Shown: piece after piece, positions 25,261-34,951 of the stretch | Layout of the letters: the number at the start of each line of letters is the position of its first letter | Position numbering within the stretch: position 1 is the first letter of the stretch | Assembly: GCA_030429735.1 (NCBI GenBank) | Contig: JAUIET010000002.1 | Span: 418,414-482,413, forward strand | Source: Gammaproteobacteria bacterium | Lineage (GTDB): Bacteria > Pseudomonadota > Gammaproteobacteria > Pseudomonadales > JAUIET01 | Direction of reading: 5' to 3' | Length of the DNA: 64,000 nt | Made by a program: the position numbers and the translations under genes | The notes under the pieces: model-generated | Database searches by the model: none | The model's input: the letters and a program-made list of their open reading frames with translations, nothing else | Told to the model about the DNA's origin: nothing

Positions 25261-27699
25261 ATGAAAATAGCTGAGCGTAGCGCGCAGTTCACTCCTAAAA
25301 CCCTGAAGCGAGCATTGTTGCTTGCTACTTTGCCAGCACTTGCCCATTCACCGGCATTTGCACAGCAAGGCCAGGGCGCAGTGCTGGAGGAGGTGCTGGT
25401 AACGGCCACTCGGCGCGGCGACACGGACATCCTGACCACGCCGGTAGCGGTCACTGCGATTACCGGCTCGGACATCGAGCGTTTCTCGCCACGAGACCTG
25501 AACGACATAGCCATTCTGGCACCAAGCTTGTCTGCCGGCTCGGTTGCTGCGTTTAACTCCGCTTCTTTTGCCATGCGTGGCGTGGCAGAAACAACCATTA
25601 TCGTTTACAAGGAATCTCCGGTTGGCGTGACGATTGACGACTTTGTTGTTAACCACGTTCAAACCCAAAACCTTGAAATGTTCGACATAGAACAAATTGA
25701 AGTATTGCGCGGCCCACAAGGTACGCTGTTTGGGAAAAACACCACCGGTGGTGCGATTAACGTGAAAACCAAGCGGCCAAAGCTTGATGGCGGCGAGATC
25801 GATTTACGCGTAGAGCTGGGTGACTTTGGAACGCAGAAACTGACTACGGCGATCAGCGTCCCCTTGATTGACGACGTATTGGCATTCCGTTTCGCTGGCG
25901 TGCATTTGCAGTCGGATGGTTATTACAAGAACGGCGCACAATACGGCCCACTAACGGTTGCTCCAGGTTTGGCAGGTCCGGGCGGAAGCATTGATGGTTT
26001 ATCGGGTGGTGGCAACGGCGAAGACATAGGTGGAGACGATGTGTTGTCTTTCCGTGCCAAGTTGCTATGGCAACCCAGTGACAGCTTCAATGCCATGCTG
26101 CAGTTTGAGCACATTCGTGATGACGGTGATACACCGCCTATTGTGAACGAATCAACCGCCGGCTATTTCTTTAACTCCTGGGGCTTCACGGCCGATCAGG
26201 GCGACCCGTTAGACGTGGCCGCTGTCACCAACGACGACCGCTTTTTGTTCAATATGTCCGACGGCCACCAGGTAGATATCGATGGTATTTACCTGAATAT
26301 GGAGCTGGATTTGACGGGCCCGTTTACGCTGCACTCAGTGACAGGTTTCCGTGACCAGGAATCGCATTTGCCAAACACCTACACGGGTGAAACGTTCCGT
26401 ACCCTGTTTGATGCGACGCGAGACGACACGCGCGAAACCTTCCAACAGGAATTGCGCCTGGTGTCTAACCTGGATGGCCCGTTCAATTTTGTCGGTGGGC
26501 TGTACTATCAGGAAGAGGACGTTGACTTTTGCGTGGTGCAGGTAGTTGGTTTTGTTGATTTACTGGTTGATGGTGAACCTACGTTCTTGTCGAACAACCC
26601 GCTTATCCTGTGCAACACGCAAGAGGCAACTGCACTGGCAGGCTTTGTTGACGGAACTTTTGATGTGACCGATCGTTTCAGTATCACGGCTGGGTTTCGT
26701 TACACCAACGAGAAGAAAAAATGGGCCGGCCGTTCGCGTGTGCCGATCCAGGCCTTGCCCGATGGTGGCTTCGATCCCACCTTTACATGGGAGCAACTTG
26801 GCGATCCGTTAGCAGGTGCCGACTTTGAGCGATTCCCCGCCGGCGTGGTCCGTGATGAAGAAAGCTGGAGTGAGCCAACCTATCGGCTGGTCTTTGGCTA
26901 CGACATCACCGATGACATGTTTGGCTACGTCAGCTATTCACGCGGTTTCAAGAGTGGTGGCTATAACGACCAGGTCGGTACGGTACTGAACCCAATTCCT
27001 GCCGCAGCTGCCAGACCAACCGATCCGGAGATTGCTGACTCAATAGAATTGGGCTTCAAGGCGTCGTTGTTAGGCGGTGGCGCGAATTTTAGCGCAACCG
27101 CGTTCGGTGTTCGATACACCGATGCACAGCGCACCTTCAACGCAAGCTTCCCAACGGGACAGGAAACACTGTTTTTCAATGCGGCCGAATTGGAAGTGAT
27201 AGGGCTTGAACTTGAAGGCATGTGGGCGGTTACTGATTCCTTCATTGTTCGTGCTAACGCAATGATTCAGGATGCCGAATTCAATGAGTTCACAGCTGAT
27301 ACAGATTTCGACGGCGTTAATGACATAGACCTGAGTGGCGCGGCGCCAACCCGTGCTCCTGAAACCATGGCAACAATCGACGGTGTGTACACCATCGACC
27401 TGGGTGAAGCGGGTTCGCTGGACATTAACGGTCGTGTCGCATACGAGGATGATTCAGTCGCCAGTTACTCAGACGTTGATCCAGCGTTCGATACCACTTT
27501 GAACTCGCGAACCACAGTTGATGCAGGTATCACCTGGAATTCAGCGGATGAGAACTTCTGGGTACGTGTGATTGGCCGTAACCTGACCGATGAGCGCTAT
27601 CGAACAGGTTCGCTGTCTGTAGCAAACTTCTGGATCATGTCGTCTTATGCAGAACCGCGCTACTATGGTTTAGAAGTGGGTACTAATTTCGATTTTTAG
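25261..27699 (+). CDS. TonB-dependent outer-membrane receptor 2
   Basis: An 812-aa receptor. The ATG at 25261 is preferred over one 18 bases upstream, because GGAGG between the two is correctly spaced as its ribosome-binding site. The signal peptide ends near AFAQQ. A TonB-box-like LEEVLVTATRRG follows, then plug motif IEVLRGPQGTLFGKNTTGGA (about 139-158) and a long barrel ending in the classic terminal Phe (NFDF). It is probably co-regulated with the Rieske oxygenase through the shared palindrome and probably imports its substrate. A strong terminator follows at 27728-27756. Confidence 0.94.
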   Translation: MKIAERSAQFTPKTLKRALLLATLPALAHSPAFAQQGQGAVLEEVLVTATRRGDTDILTTPVAVTAITGSDIERFSPRDLNDIAILAPSLSAGSVAAFNSASFAMRGVAETTIIVYKESPVGVTIDDFVVNHVQTQNLEMFDIEQIEVLRGPQGTLFGKNTTGGAINVKTKRPKLDGGEIDLRVELGDFGTQKLTTAISVPLIDDVLAFRFAGVHLQSDGYYKNGAQYGPLTVAPGLAGPGGSIDGLSGGGNGEDIGGDDVLSFRAKLLWQPSDSFNAMLQFEHIRDDGDTPPIVNESTAGYFFNSWGFTADQGDPLDVAAVTNDDRFLFNMSDGHQVDIDGIYLNMELDLTGPFTLHSVTGFRDQESHLPNTYTGETFRTLFDATRDDTRETFQQELRLVSNLDGPFNFVGGLYYQEEDVDFCVVQVVGFVDLLVDGEPTFLSNNPLILCNTQEATALAGFVDGTFDVTDRFSITAGFRYTNEKKKWAGRSRVPIQALPDGGFDPTFTWEQLGDPLAGADFERFPAGVVRDEESWSEPTYRLVFGYDITDDMFGYVSYSRGFKSGGYNDQVGTVLNPIPAAAARPTDPEIADSIELGFKASLLGGGANFSATAFGVRYTDAQRTFNASFPTGQETLFFNAAELEVIGLELEGMWAVTDSFIVRANAMIQDAEFNEFTADTDFDGVNDIDLSGAAPTRAPETMATIDGVYTIDLGEAGSLDINGRVAYEDDSVASYSDVDPAFDTTLNSRTTVDAGITWNSADENFWVRVIGRNLTDERYRTGSLSVANFWIMSSYAEPRYYGLEVGTNFDF

Positions 27700-27727
27700 T
27701 TCACGTAAGTTCCTCGACTTATTGAAC

Positions 27728-27756
27728 AGGCCGGCTTAACCGCCGGCCTCTTTTTT
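27728..27756 (+). terminator. Rho-independent terminator abutting the next start codon
   Basis: AGGCCGGC pairs with GCCGGCCT around TTAACC, followed by C and six T. The last T is directly before the ATG of the next GST gene, leaving no room for a ribosome-binding site outside the hairpin. Confidence 0.85.
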
Positions 27757-28674
27757 ATGACTCAAATTATTCTGCACCATTTTGATATCTCGCCATTTGC
27801 CGAAAAAGTGCGTTTGGCTTTTGGTATAAAAAACCTCAGCTGGCAGTCAGTACAGATTCCGCTGATCATGCCCAAACCCGATCTCACAGCGCTAACAGGC
27901 GGTTACCGTAAAACACCGGTCATGCAGATTGGGGCTGACATCTACTGCGACACACAGCGTATTGCGCTCGAACTCGAAAGGCGCTTTCCTGACAACACCT
28001 TGTTTCCGGCGGGCAGTAAGGCCTTGTCGAGCGCATTCAGTAGCTGGAGTGACGTCGCTTTTTTTCAACCGGGCGCTGGCCTGTCGATGGGTACCAACGA
28101 AGGGCTGCCAGAAGATTTATTAAACGACAGAATGCAGTTTTTCGAGTTCATGGACTTTGACGAGCTGCCAAACCAACTGACGCATTTGTATTCGCAGTTT
28201 GATGCACATCTTCACCTGCTTGAGCAAATGCTGGCAGAAAGAGGCCAGTTTTTGTCGGGTAGTGATGCTGGATGGCTGGATATTCTGGCGTATTTCCCGG
28301 TGTGGATGAGCCAGTCCAATATTGCTGATTCTGCAGAGCTGTTGCAGCCTTACCCCTTATTGCAGGCCTGGCAGCAACGCATGGTGGCCATTGGTCACGG
28401 CACCCGTTCGGAGCTTAGCGCTGCCGAGGCTCTTAATATTGCCCGTGAAACCAAGCCCTCTGTCGACCTGCGGGTGCGCGCAACAGCTTTCCCGAAACTT
28501 CGTTATGGCCAGACAGTGACTGTGTGCGCAGCAGATTACGGTCGCGACCCGGTTCATGGCGAATTGATTGGTTTGGATCAGGAATCGATTTCGGTTCGAA
28601 GAAATACAGAACAGTTAGGCGATCTGGTCGTCCATTTCCCAAGAATAGGGTACACAGTTAATAGCGCGGAGTGA
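27757..28674 (+). CDS. Glutathione S-transferase-family protein with extended C-terminus
   Basis: A 305-aa protein. The N-terminal thioredoxin fold is clear (HHFDISPFAEKVRLAFG, about 7-23; KTPVMQIGADIYCDTQRIAL, about 52-71). A helical domain follows, then about 70 extra residues (about 235-305) resembling a beta-rich domain (RYGQTVTVCAADYGRDPVHG). The usual catalytic Ser/Cys position holds Ser in ISPF. Its ATG follows the T-tract of a terminator, so expression should depend on readthrough or an internal promoter. The PQQ-propeller lipoprotein gene starts three bases after its stop. Substrate unknown. Confidence 0.8.
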   Translation: MTQIILHHFDISPFAEKVRLAFGIKNLSWQSVQIPLIMPKPDLTALTGGYRKTPVMQIGADIYCDTQRIALELERRFPDNTLFPAGSKALSSAFSSWSDVAFFQPGAGLSMGTNEGLPEDLLNDRMQFFEFMDFDELPNQLTHLYSQFDAHLHLLEQMLAERGQFLSGSDAGWLDILAYFPVWMSQSNIADSAELLQPYPLLQAWQQRMVAIGHGTRSELSAAEALNIARETKPSVDLRVRATAFPKLRYGQTVTVCAADYGRDPVHGELIGLDQESISVRRNTEQLGDLVVHFPRIGYTVNSAE

Positions 28675-28677
28675 ATC

Positions 28678-30576
28678 ATGCTGAATTACGCAAAGTTGAT
28701 TAGAGGCTTGTTTATTGGTGCAGTGGCCAGCTTTGTTATCGGCTGTAATTCAATTGAGCAAGCCGGCTCTGTGGAATCGATGGCTGCCGCTGACGCCGCT
28801 AAAGCGGCCGATAAAGCGAATGGCGAAACCCTGTTTGCCAAAAACTGCAGCAGCTGTCATAACGGCAGAGTGTCCAAGGCGCCGCCAATTACCTTGCTGC
28901 AAATCATGTCGTCTGCTTCTATTCTGAATTCGCTTGAGCATGGCGTAATGGAAGCCCAGTCTGCACACCTGAGTCGCGACCAGAAAAAGGCAATTGTCAG
29001 TTACCTGACTGGTGATGCTGGCGACAGGCAGCATCCGCCAGCGAAACAATGTGAAGGTTCAGCGCTTGCATTCGATCACTCGGCTCAGCCTGATGCTCAG
29101 ACCTGGGGTGTTGATCTTGGTAATAGCCGTTATTACGATGACTCAATTACCGACATAAACGCAGGCAATATAACGCAGCTGGAATTGAAATGGGCGTTTG
29201 TGTTTCCGGATGCTATACGCGCCCGATCACAGCCCAGCACAGCGGCGGGCGCGGTGTTTGTCGGCAGTCAGGACGGCACTGTGTACTCACTGGATCAAAA
29301 AACCGGTTGTGTACGCTGGGCATTCAAAACCATTGCCGAGGTGCGCACCGGGATTATCGTGGCCCCCTGGGGTGAGGACAATGCCAGTCTCACTTACTTT
29401 GGTGACCTGATAGGGAATGTGTACGCGGTGAATACGTTTACCGGGCAATTGGTGTGGCGCGATCGCCCCGATGACCACCCAAGCCTAACGCTGACGGCCA
29501 CACCTGTGTTACACAACAATCGCCTGATTGTCCCGTTATCTGCGCTGGAAGTCACTGAAGCGGCCGACCCGACTTATGCGTGCTGCACATTTCGTGGTGG
29601 GGTTGCTGTCTATGATGCGCAACAAGGTGAGAAGCTCTGGACCGGCTACACGATTGAGGAAACTCCTGCCGAAGTCAGTAAGAATGCTGTGGGTACACCC
29701 ATCATAGCGCCCTCGGGCGCGCCAGTATGGGGCGCGCCGAGCATCGATGTGGACAGAGGTCTGATTTACGTGGGCACAGGTGAGAATTACTCCTCGCCAG
29801 CCGGCGCTACAAGTGACGCGATTATTGCACTGAACATCAATGATGGCCGTATTGCCTGGGTGCAACAGATGACTGAGGGCGATGCCTGGAATATGGGCTG
29901 CGAAGCGGAGGACAAAAGCAATTGCCCGCCGGAAAATGGTCCTGATTATGACTTCGGCGCGGCGACTATTCTTGCGCGGCATTCGAACGGAAAACAGTAC
30001 TTGTTAGCCGGGCAAAAATCCGGCGACGTGTTCGCACTGGACCCGGATGATATGGGCAGGATTGTCTGGCAGAAGAAACTGGGGCGTGGCGGTATTCAAG
30101 GGGGTGTTCACTTTGGTATGACCGTGGCTGGCGACACTTTGTATGTACCCATGTCAGACTTCGACGGTGGACCACGTTGGCCCGGCGTTGCCAAGCCGGG
30201 TATGTACGGACTGGATTTTGCCAGCGGGGATGTGCACTGGTTTACCCCGGCTGAGGACGTGTGCGATGGACGCGAGTTTTGTCAGCCTGGTTTATCGGCA
30301 GCGGCCAGCGCAATTCCCGGCGCTGTTGTTGGTGGCGCAATGGATGGCCATCTGCGCGCGTACGAGCAAAATACAGGCGAGATTATTTGGGATTTTGACT
30401 CTGTGAAAGAATACAGCAGCTTGTCGGGTGCGAAAGCCCGGGGCGGATCGTTTGGCGGCGCAAGCGGGCCAGTGTTCAAAGGGAGTATGATGTACGTTAA
30501 TTCGGGGTATGGAATTTACTTCCATATGCCCGGTAACGTATTGCTGGCGTTTGGATTAGCGGCTGAGGCACCTTGA
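28678..30576 (+). CDS. Lipoprotein quinohaemoprotein: cytochrome c plus PQQ-type beta-propeller
   Basis: A 632-aa protein. The lipobox VIGC puts the lipid on Cys23. A cytochrome c domain with CSSCH (57-61) and an acidic/helical tail to about 110 precedes an eight-bladed propeller containing repeated W-motif stretches such as GAVFVGSQDGTVYSLDQKTG. This order matches polyvinyl-alcohol-dehydrogenase-like quinohaemoproteins, which oxidise secondary alcohols using PQQ and pass electrons to cytochromes. No PQQ-synthesis genes lie nearby. It is coupled to the GST gene upstream and followed by an SDR 34 bp downstream, suggesting an alcohol-to-ketone module in the periplasm. The substrate is inferred only by class. 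Confidence 0.87.
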   Translation: MLNYAKLIRGLFIGAVASFVIGCNSIEQAGSVESMAAADAAKAADKANGETLFAKNCSSCHNGRVSKAPPITLLQIMSSASILNSLEHGVMEAQSAHLSRDQKKAIVSYLTGDAGDRQHPPAKQCEGSALAFDHSAQPDAQTWGVDLGNSRYYDDSITDINAGNITQLELKWAFVFPDAIRARSQPSTAAGAVFVGSQDGTVYSLDQKTGCVRWAFKTIAEVRTGIIVAPWGEDNASLTYFGDLIGNVYAVNTFTGQLVWRDRPDDHPSLTLTATPVLHNNRLIVPLSALEVTEAADPTYACCTFRGGVAVYDAQQGEKLWTGYTIEETPAEVSKNAVGTPIIAPSGAPVWGAPSIDVDRGLIYVGTGENYSSPAGATSDAIIALNINDGRIAWVQQMTEGDAWNMGCEAEDKSNCPPENGPDYDFGAATILARHSNGKQYLLAGQKSGDVFALDPDDMGRIVWQKKLGRGGIQGGVHFGMTVAGDTLYVPMSDFDGGPRWPGVAKPGMYGLDFASGDVHWFTPAEDVCDGREFCQPGLSAAASAIPGAVVGGAMDGHLRAYEQNTGEIIWDFDSVKEYSSLSGAKARGGSFGGASGPVFKGSMMYVNSGYGIYFHMPGNVLLAFGLAAEAP

Positions 30577-30610
30577 TCGCCAATTCACCTGCAGCTCCTG
30601 AGGAAGTGTA

Positions 30611-31396
30611 ATGGCAGAGCAACTGGCAGGCAGCGGCCGATTGGCTGGCAAAATAGCGGTGGTAACCGGTGCCGCATCTAATCCAGGAATAGGGCGCAGT
30701 ATCGCCCATCGGTTTGCCGCCGAGGGTGCGAAGTTGATTGTCAGCGACATCGACCTGCCCGGTGTTGAGAGGTGTGCCCAGGAAATTCTTGACGCCGGTG
30801 GTGAAGCCATTCCTCTGCGTCAGGATGTGACCCAGGAGCAAGCCTGGATTGATGTGATGGCGAAAACCATAGAAGCTTACGGTCGCCTGGACGTGATGGT
30901 GAACAACGCCGGCATTGCCGAGCTAAAAAAGATGGTGGATATTGATCTGCAAAACTGGAACCGTCACATTGAGATTAATCTGACCAGCGTTTTTTTGGGC
31001 AGTAAATACGCGGCTCTTGAGATGCGAAAGTGTGGTGGTGGCAGCATTATCAATATGTCGTCAGTGGCCGGGATCATTGGCACTCCCGCGTGCGTGGCCT
31101 ACGGCGCCACCAAAGGCGGCGTGCGAACCATGTCAAAATCCATTGCAGTGGAGGAATGTGAGCACGATATTCGCTGCAATACCATTCATCCCGGCTTTAT
31201 CTGGACCAATATGCAGGCGCGAGACAGCGGCAAAAGCGACCCGTCGGAGTTGGTGCTGCCGCGTATGCACGTGCCCCTGGGGCGCCCTGGTATGCCTGAG
31301 GATGTCGCCAATGTTGCATTGTTTCTGGCATCGGATGAGGCCAATTACGTGACCGGCGCGGAGTATGTGGTTGATGCGGGATTAACCTGCAAGTAG
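30611..31396 (+). CDS. SDR-family oxidoreductase, classical
   Basis: A 261-aa protein with GAGGAAGT just upstream. Cofactor loop TGAASNPGIG (about 18-27) carries an insertion relative to the TGxxxGIG consensus. NNAG is at about 97-100, Ser in NMSSVAG near 147, and YGATK (Tyr about 160, Lys 164), then the typical NTIHPGFIWTNM. It is the third gene of GST - PQQ lipoprotein - SDR. It probably oxidises a secondary alcohol or reduces a ketone of the same pathway as the Rieske oxygenase. Specific substrate unknown. Confidence 0.92.
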   Translation: MAEQLAGSGRLAGKIAVVTGAASNPGIGRSIAHRFAAEGAKLIVSDIDLPGVERCAQEILDAGGEAIPLRQDVTQEQAWIDVMAKTIEAYGRLDVMVNNAGIAELKKMVDIDLQNWNRHIEINLTSVFLGSKYAALEMRKCGGGSIINMSSVAGIIGTPACVAYGATKGGVRTMSKSIAVEECEHDIRCNTIHPGFIWTNMQARDSGKSDPSELVLPRMHVPLGRPGMPEDVANVALFLASDEANYVTGAEYVVDAGLTCK

Positions 31397-31561
31397 CGCC
31401 AATCAAATACAGTCCAGTCGTGGGTCGTTTGGGTAAATCCACTTGCTGCGAATCACCTGTTCAACGCGCAGGAGCAGTTGGCCTGGAAAAACGAATTCAT
31501 CAGCGACCAACAGCTGTGGCAGCCGCCCATGCCGACGAACTCGGTTAGCGCCGGGGAGTAA
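31397..31561 (+). pseudogene. Possible remnant of a gene 3' end
   Basis: The frame of the SDR continues open for 54 codons after its stop and ends with TAA. It reads plausible protein (for example NAQEQLAWKNEFISDQQLW, about 31460-31516) with no usable start or ribosome-binding site. It could be a leftover C-terminus of a deleted gene or chance. Low confidence; otherwise the 190-bp gap 31397-31586 holds nothing recognised. Confidence 0.25.
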
Positions 31562-31586
31562 AAAAACTGTTCAGGCGGCTGCTTTT

Positions 31587-32792
31587 TTACGCGGCTGCTT
31601 TCGCATCGCTGGCGCAGTCCGCCCAATGCATGGCCTGCACGGCCATTGAGCCAACGTTTTCTATTGGGGCCGCGACTGAAATATCCGGTTCGGTATTTTC
31701 AAGACCATTTATCGCCAGCGTCAATATCTCTCCTAACGGACCCGTACGGTTGGCCAGGGCAAGCTGTACTGTGTCGACGAATGGCAGTGAGGACACCACT
31801 TCTTCCATCGGACGATCCAGCATCGTATCGAGCAATGAGAACAGGCCCACTGTGAAAGCTGCCTGAGGGTCTGTACCCGGTATGTGCTCTGCAAGCAATT
31901 GGCAAAGCCTTGCTCTGCTCAATGCCAGGTTGAGTAGAGCTTCCGGTTTGTCGTCCAATTCACTCATGGCCATTATTGTGATCCAGCTCTTGAGAGTATC
32001 CATGCCAAGGTAGACAACGGCCTGGTGAATATTCTCAACACGGCGGGGCAAACCGGTGATGGGGGAGTTGATGAATTTCAGTACTTTCATGCTCAGCGCC
32101 ACATCAGCACCGACCATGTCCGACAAGGAGCTGATGGTCGTGCCGGGCTCGTTTATTCGTGCCAGTAATTCCACCAGCCCGAGCTTATTAACGGGCACAC
32201 GCTTACCGCTGATGATGCGCGGCTTGGCAAAAAAGTAGCCTTGATAGTAGTCGAAGTTCAGTGCCAGTAATTCATCGAATTCTTCCTGGGTTTCGATGCG
32301 TTCTGCCAGGGTCCGCTTACCAAGGCTTTGCATCATCGCCACCTGTTCCTGCAAGGCGCTGCGATCTAGCTGGGTGATATCAAACTTAATGATATCGGCT
32401 TGTTCTATAAGTGGTTGCCACTGTTCATCGAAAATGAAATCGTCAAGGGCGAGGGTGTAACCGGCAGAATTCAGTTCGCGAACGCGGTCAATAAGTGCCT
32501 GATCAACTTGTACGTCTTCAAGAATTTCCAATACTACTTGTTTGGGTGGAAAGCTGATCATCTCGGGGTTGACCAGAAAGTCGTAGGGCATATTAATGAA
32601 TGCAGGTCGCCTGCCGACCAGCTTTTCGATGCCAATCTCGGTGAAGGTATTGATAATAACCGTGGAAGTGGCTTTTGCGCCGTCTATAAAACTGGCAGAG
32701 TTCTGTTCGCCTGATCGGAACAACAATTCGTAGGCGAATACATCCATATTGCGGTCAAATATTGGCTGGCGACCAATATAGTAGTCAGACAT
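31587..32792 (-). CDS. EAL-HDOD signalling protein
   Basis: A 401-aa protein from the ATG at 32792, with AAGGGA at normal spacing. The N-terminal half (IGRQPIFDRNMDVFAYELLF, about 5-24) is an EAL-type domain whose signature is YELLF instead of EAL, and the C-terminal half is an HDOD domain (about 195-395). This combination (YuxH/CdgJ class) usually lacks c-di-GMP phosphodiesterase activity and acts as a regulator of motility or surface behaviour by binding. The gene stands alone between two TonB-receptor regions. Signal and partner are unknown. Confidence 0.88.
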   Translation of the reverse strand: MSDYYIGRQPIFDRNMDVFAYELLFRSGEQNSASFIDGAKATSTVIINTFTEIGIEKLVGRRPAFINMPYDFLVNPEMISFPPKQVVLEILEDVQVDQALIDRVRELNSAGYTLALDDFIFDEQWQPLIEQADIIKFDITQLDRSALQEQVAMMQSLGKRTLAERIETQEEFDELLALNFDYYQGYFFAKPRIISGKRVPVNKLGLVELLARINEPGTTISSLSDMVGADVALSMKVLKFINSPITGLPRRVENIHQAVVYLGMDTLKSWITIMAMSELDDKPEALLNLALSRARLCQLLAEHIPGTDPQAAFTVGLFSLLDTMLDRPMEEVVSSLPFVDTVQLALANRTGPLGEILTLAINGLENTEPDISVAAPIENVGSMAVQAMHWADCASDAKAAA

Positions 32793-32947
32793 GCACAATC
32801 CCTTGCAAATAACTATGGCGAGTATTTCAGTATAGTGCCTTTGACCAAGTTGCCTGGTAAATTTTTAAATACACCTTCAGCAACTCAGCGCAGCGGTGGA
32901 ACAAGGTGGTATCCGAGCACGAAGATGCACCGTTTGTCGATTACTCG

Positions 32948-34846
32948 CTACGGCGTATACCAGATAGGCGATGTATAAGCCCTTTGTTGTATCTCCGCAG
33001 GCACATCATCAGGCAGTTCTTTTTTGTAGCGCACCGCATCAAAGGTTGTCCAGCGCGGCGTGGGTATTTCGATCACTCTGGCGTAATAAAAGGCTCTTCG
33101 TGACGGGTCAAATTCAGGGTCGGTCCACCGTGTGCTGAGTTGTTTTGCGCCGATAGTGTTAGTGTAGCTAGCGGCTTCGGTGTTGACCGTTGAGTCGAGC
33201 ACGGGAATTACACCATCGGCGTCAGGCGCGCGGTCGTCAGAGACTGCGACATCGTATATTTTTTCAAACGTCTTGCCTTGTTCTGCCCAACCTTTAATGA
33301 TCTGAATGCGATCAAGGTTTCCGCCTTCTGGATCTTTCAGTGCGCTGACCAGGAAGGTGGGAGCGGTGTCACCATTGGATGATAGCTCGCCACCCATGGG
33401 CACGCCATTCCTGTAACCCTCGGCCACCACTAGATCAGCCGTCGCCGCATTCTCATCAAAGTTCCAGCCACCAAAAAAACGCACGGTAATGCGTGGCCCG
33501 GTCGTGGCGTAAACTTCGCGCCGCTCAAGGCTGTCGAACAATGATCCGCGGGTGTTTTGTTCAGCCCATACGGCAACATAACCGGATGAAGTAAGCAGGC
33601 GATTTTCCCAAAGCGAGCCACCCATTTTATTGGTCAGGCGCTCTGGCGAGGGCTCTGAATCCGGGAATTTACCAAAGTAATTGTTGTCATCGGCGGTGGC
33701 GAAGGTAGTGTGTGAATCGGTACTGCCAATCATGCCGAATTGATAGGGGTTGGTGCCCAACTCATCAGCCAGTTTTAAGCCTACTTTCAGCGCAGGCCTG
33801 GCATAGGAGTGCGTGAAGGCGTCGATCTTCTCGTCGTCTTTCAGTACATTCATGCCGATATCGGTTTTATCCCAGTTTTCAAAGTCTGCAAATGCATCAT
33901 CGGGTGACACCATAGGATGGGTTTCTGAGTCGCCTTTAACCTGGGTCATTTCGATAATCGGTTCCCAGCGTAGTCGGCGCTGGGCATAGTCCTGGTCTAT
34001 TGGATTTCCCGCCAGGTCAACGTCGTCAAACATCATACCTGCGGACAGGTTGCCATTGTGAGGAATCGCCAGCACCGAACCTTTTGTCTGGCGTTCATAG
34101 TCGTCCAGAAACGCCCAGAGCTGTTCAGGGTCTGTGCTGTTCAGCGCTGAAAAGGGTTTTATCTGGCTGGTTTTGTCGGCGCCATCACGAAATAGAATGT
34201 TTCTGTGTAAGTTTCGGCCATTGATCATTGATGTCCACTCATAGCCTATGAATGCTGTGAACTCACCGGGCTTGTTATAACGGTCTGCGGCCGCATTTGC
34301 GCTGGCCCAGACATCGCTGGCGAAGGAGTCTGGCACGTAACCGGCGTCCAGTGCATCGCGCCCATTGATATACGAAGTGAATTCATTGATTACGCCGCGT
34401 ATGTCACCTTCGGCAATCAGATCATTCCAACGCTTGCCCAGCGAGCTTCCCAGTAGCTCCGGTTTTTTCAGTTTGATGCCTTCGAGAATGCCCATAAATT
34501 CCGCATGGTCAGACACTAACAGGAAGTCCAGAGGGCGGGTGAGTTTGGCTTCTACACCGGTACGGCCCTGAATGGCTTCGCCGCTGGCGAATCGAAACGC
34601 ATCGTCGGCGGTCAGGTTGTCATTGCCAAACGCGAAGGAGTCAAATGAGGTACGCGAGTGTACATGCAAATCACCCCAATACACCTGCTTATCAGTATTG
34701 CTGTTTACAACAGCTTGGTCAGCCACCGGTTCAGTCAGCGGCTCGGGTATTGCTGGCTCGGCTTGTTTGTCGCCACAAGCACCCAGGACAAGTGCGCTAC
34801 TCAACAGCAGTGCGTGTGTTTTGACTGGAATCGTTTTGTTTCTCAT
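32948..34846 (-). CDS. DUF3604-family lipoprotein (PHP-like metallohydrolase fold)
   Basis: A 632-aa protein starting at the ATG at 34846, where MRNKTIPVKTHALLLSSALV and LGAC make a lipoprotein signal (Cys near 23). The longer frame adds 31 residues without sense. YWGDLHVHSRTSFDSFAFG (about 55-73) is the DUF3604 hallmark; the HVH and later LLVSDHAEF and IPHNGN resemble the metal sites of PHP-type phosphoesterases. Function is unestablished; the family is common in marine bacteria beside TonB receptors and degradative genes. Here it is divergent from TonB receptor 3, with which it could share a surface substrate. Confidence 0.85.
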   Translation of the reverse strand: MRNKTIPVKTHALLLSSALVLGACGDKQAEPAIPEPLTEPVADQAVVNSNTDKQVYWGDLHVHSRTSFDSFAFGNDNLTADDAFRFASGEAIQGRTGVEAKLTRPLDFLLVSDHAEFMGILEGIKLKKPELLGSSLGKRWNDLIAEGDIRGVINEFTSYINGRDALDAGYVPDSFASDVWASANAAADRYNKPGEFTAFIGYEWTSMINGRNLHRNILFRDGADKTSQIKPFSALNSTDPEQLWAFLDDYERQTKGSVLAIPHNGNLSAGMMFDDVDLAGNPIDQDYAQRRLRWEPIIEMTQVKGDSETHPMVSPDDAFADFENWDKTDIGMNVLKDDEKIDAFTHSYARPALKVGLKLADELGTNPYQFGMIGSTDSHTTFATADDNNYFGKFPDSEPSPERLTNKMGGSLWENRLLTSSGYVAVWAEQNTRGSLFDSLERREVYATTGPRITVRFFGGWNFDENAATADLVVAEGYRNGVPMGGELSSNGDTAPTFLVSALKDPEGGNLDRIQIIKGWAEQGKTFEKIYDVAVSDDRAPDADGVIPVLDSTVNTEAASYTNTIGAKQLSTRWTDPEFDPSRRAFYYARVIEIPTPRWTTFDAVRYKKELPDDVPAEIQQRAYTSPIWYTP

Positions 34847-34951
34847 GGTCTTGTTGCGCGATTTCGTTTCGTTTTTCAAAGACTTTTTATAGTAATACTT
34901 GTTTGCAGCAAGTATGCCGCATGCGGCTGTTATTGTCATGCTGGCCAGGCT

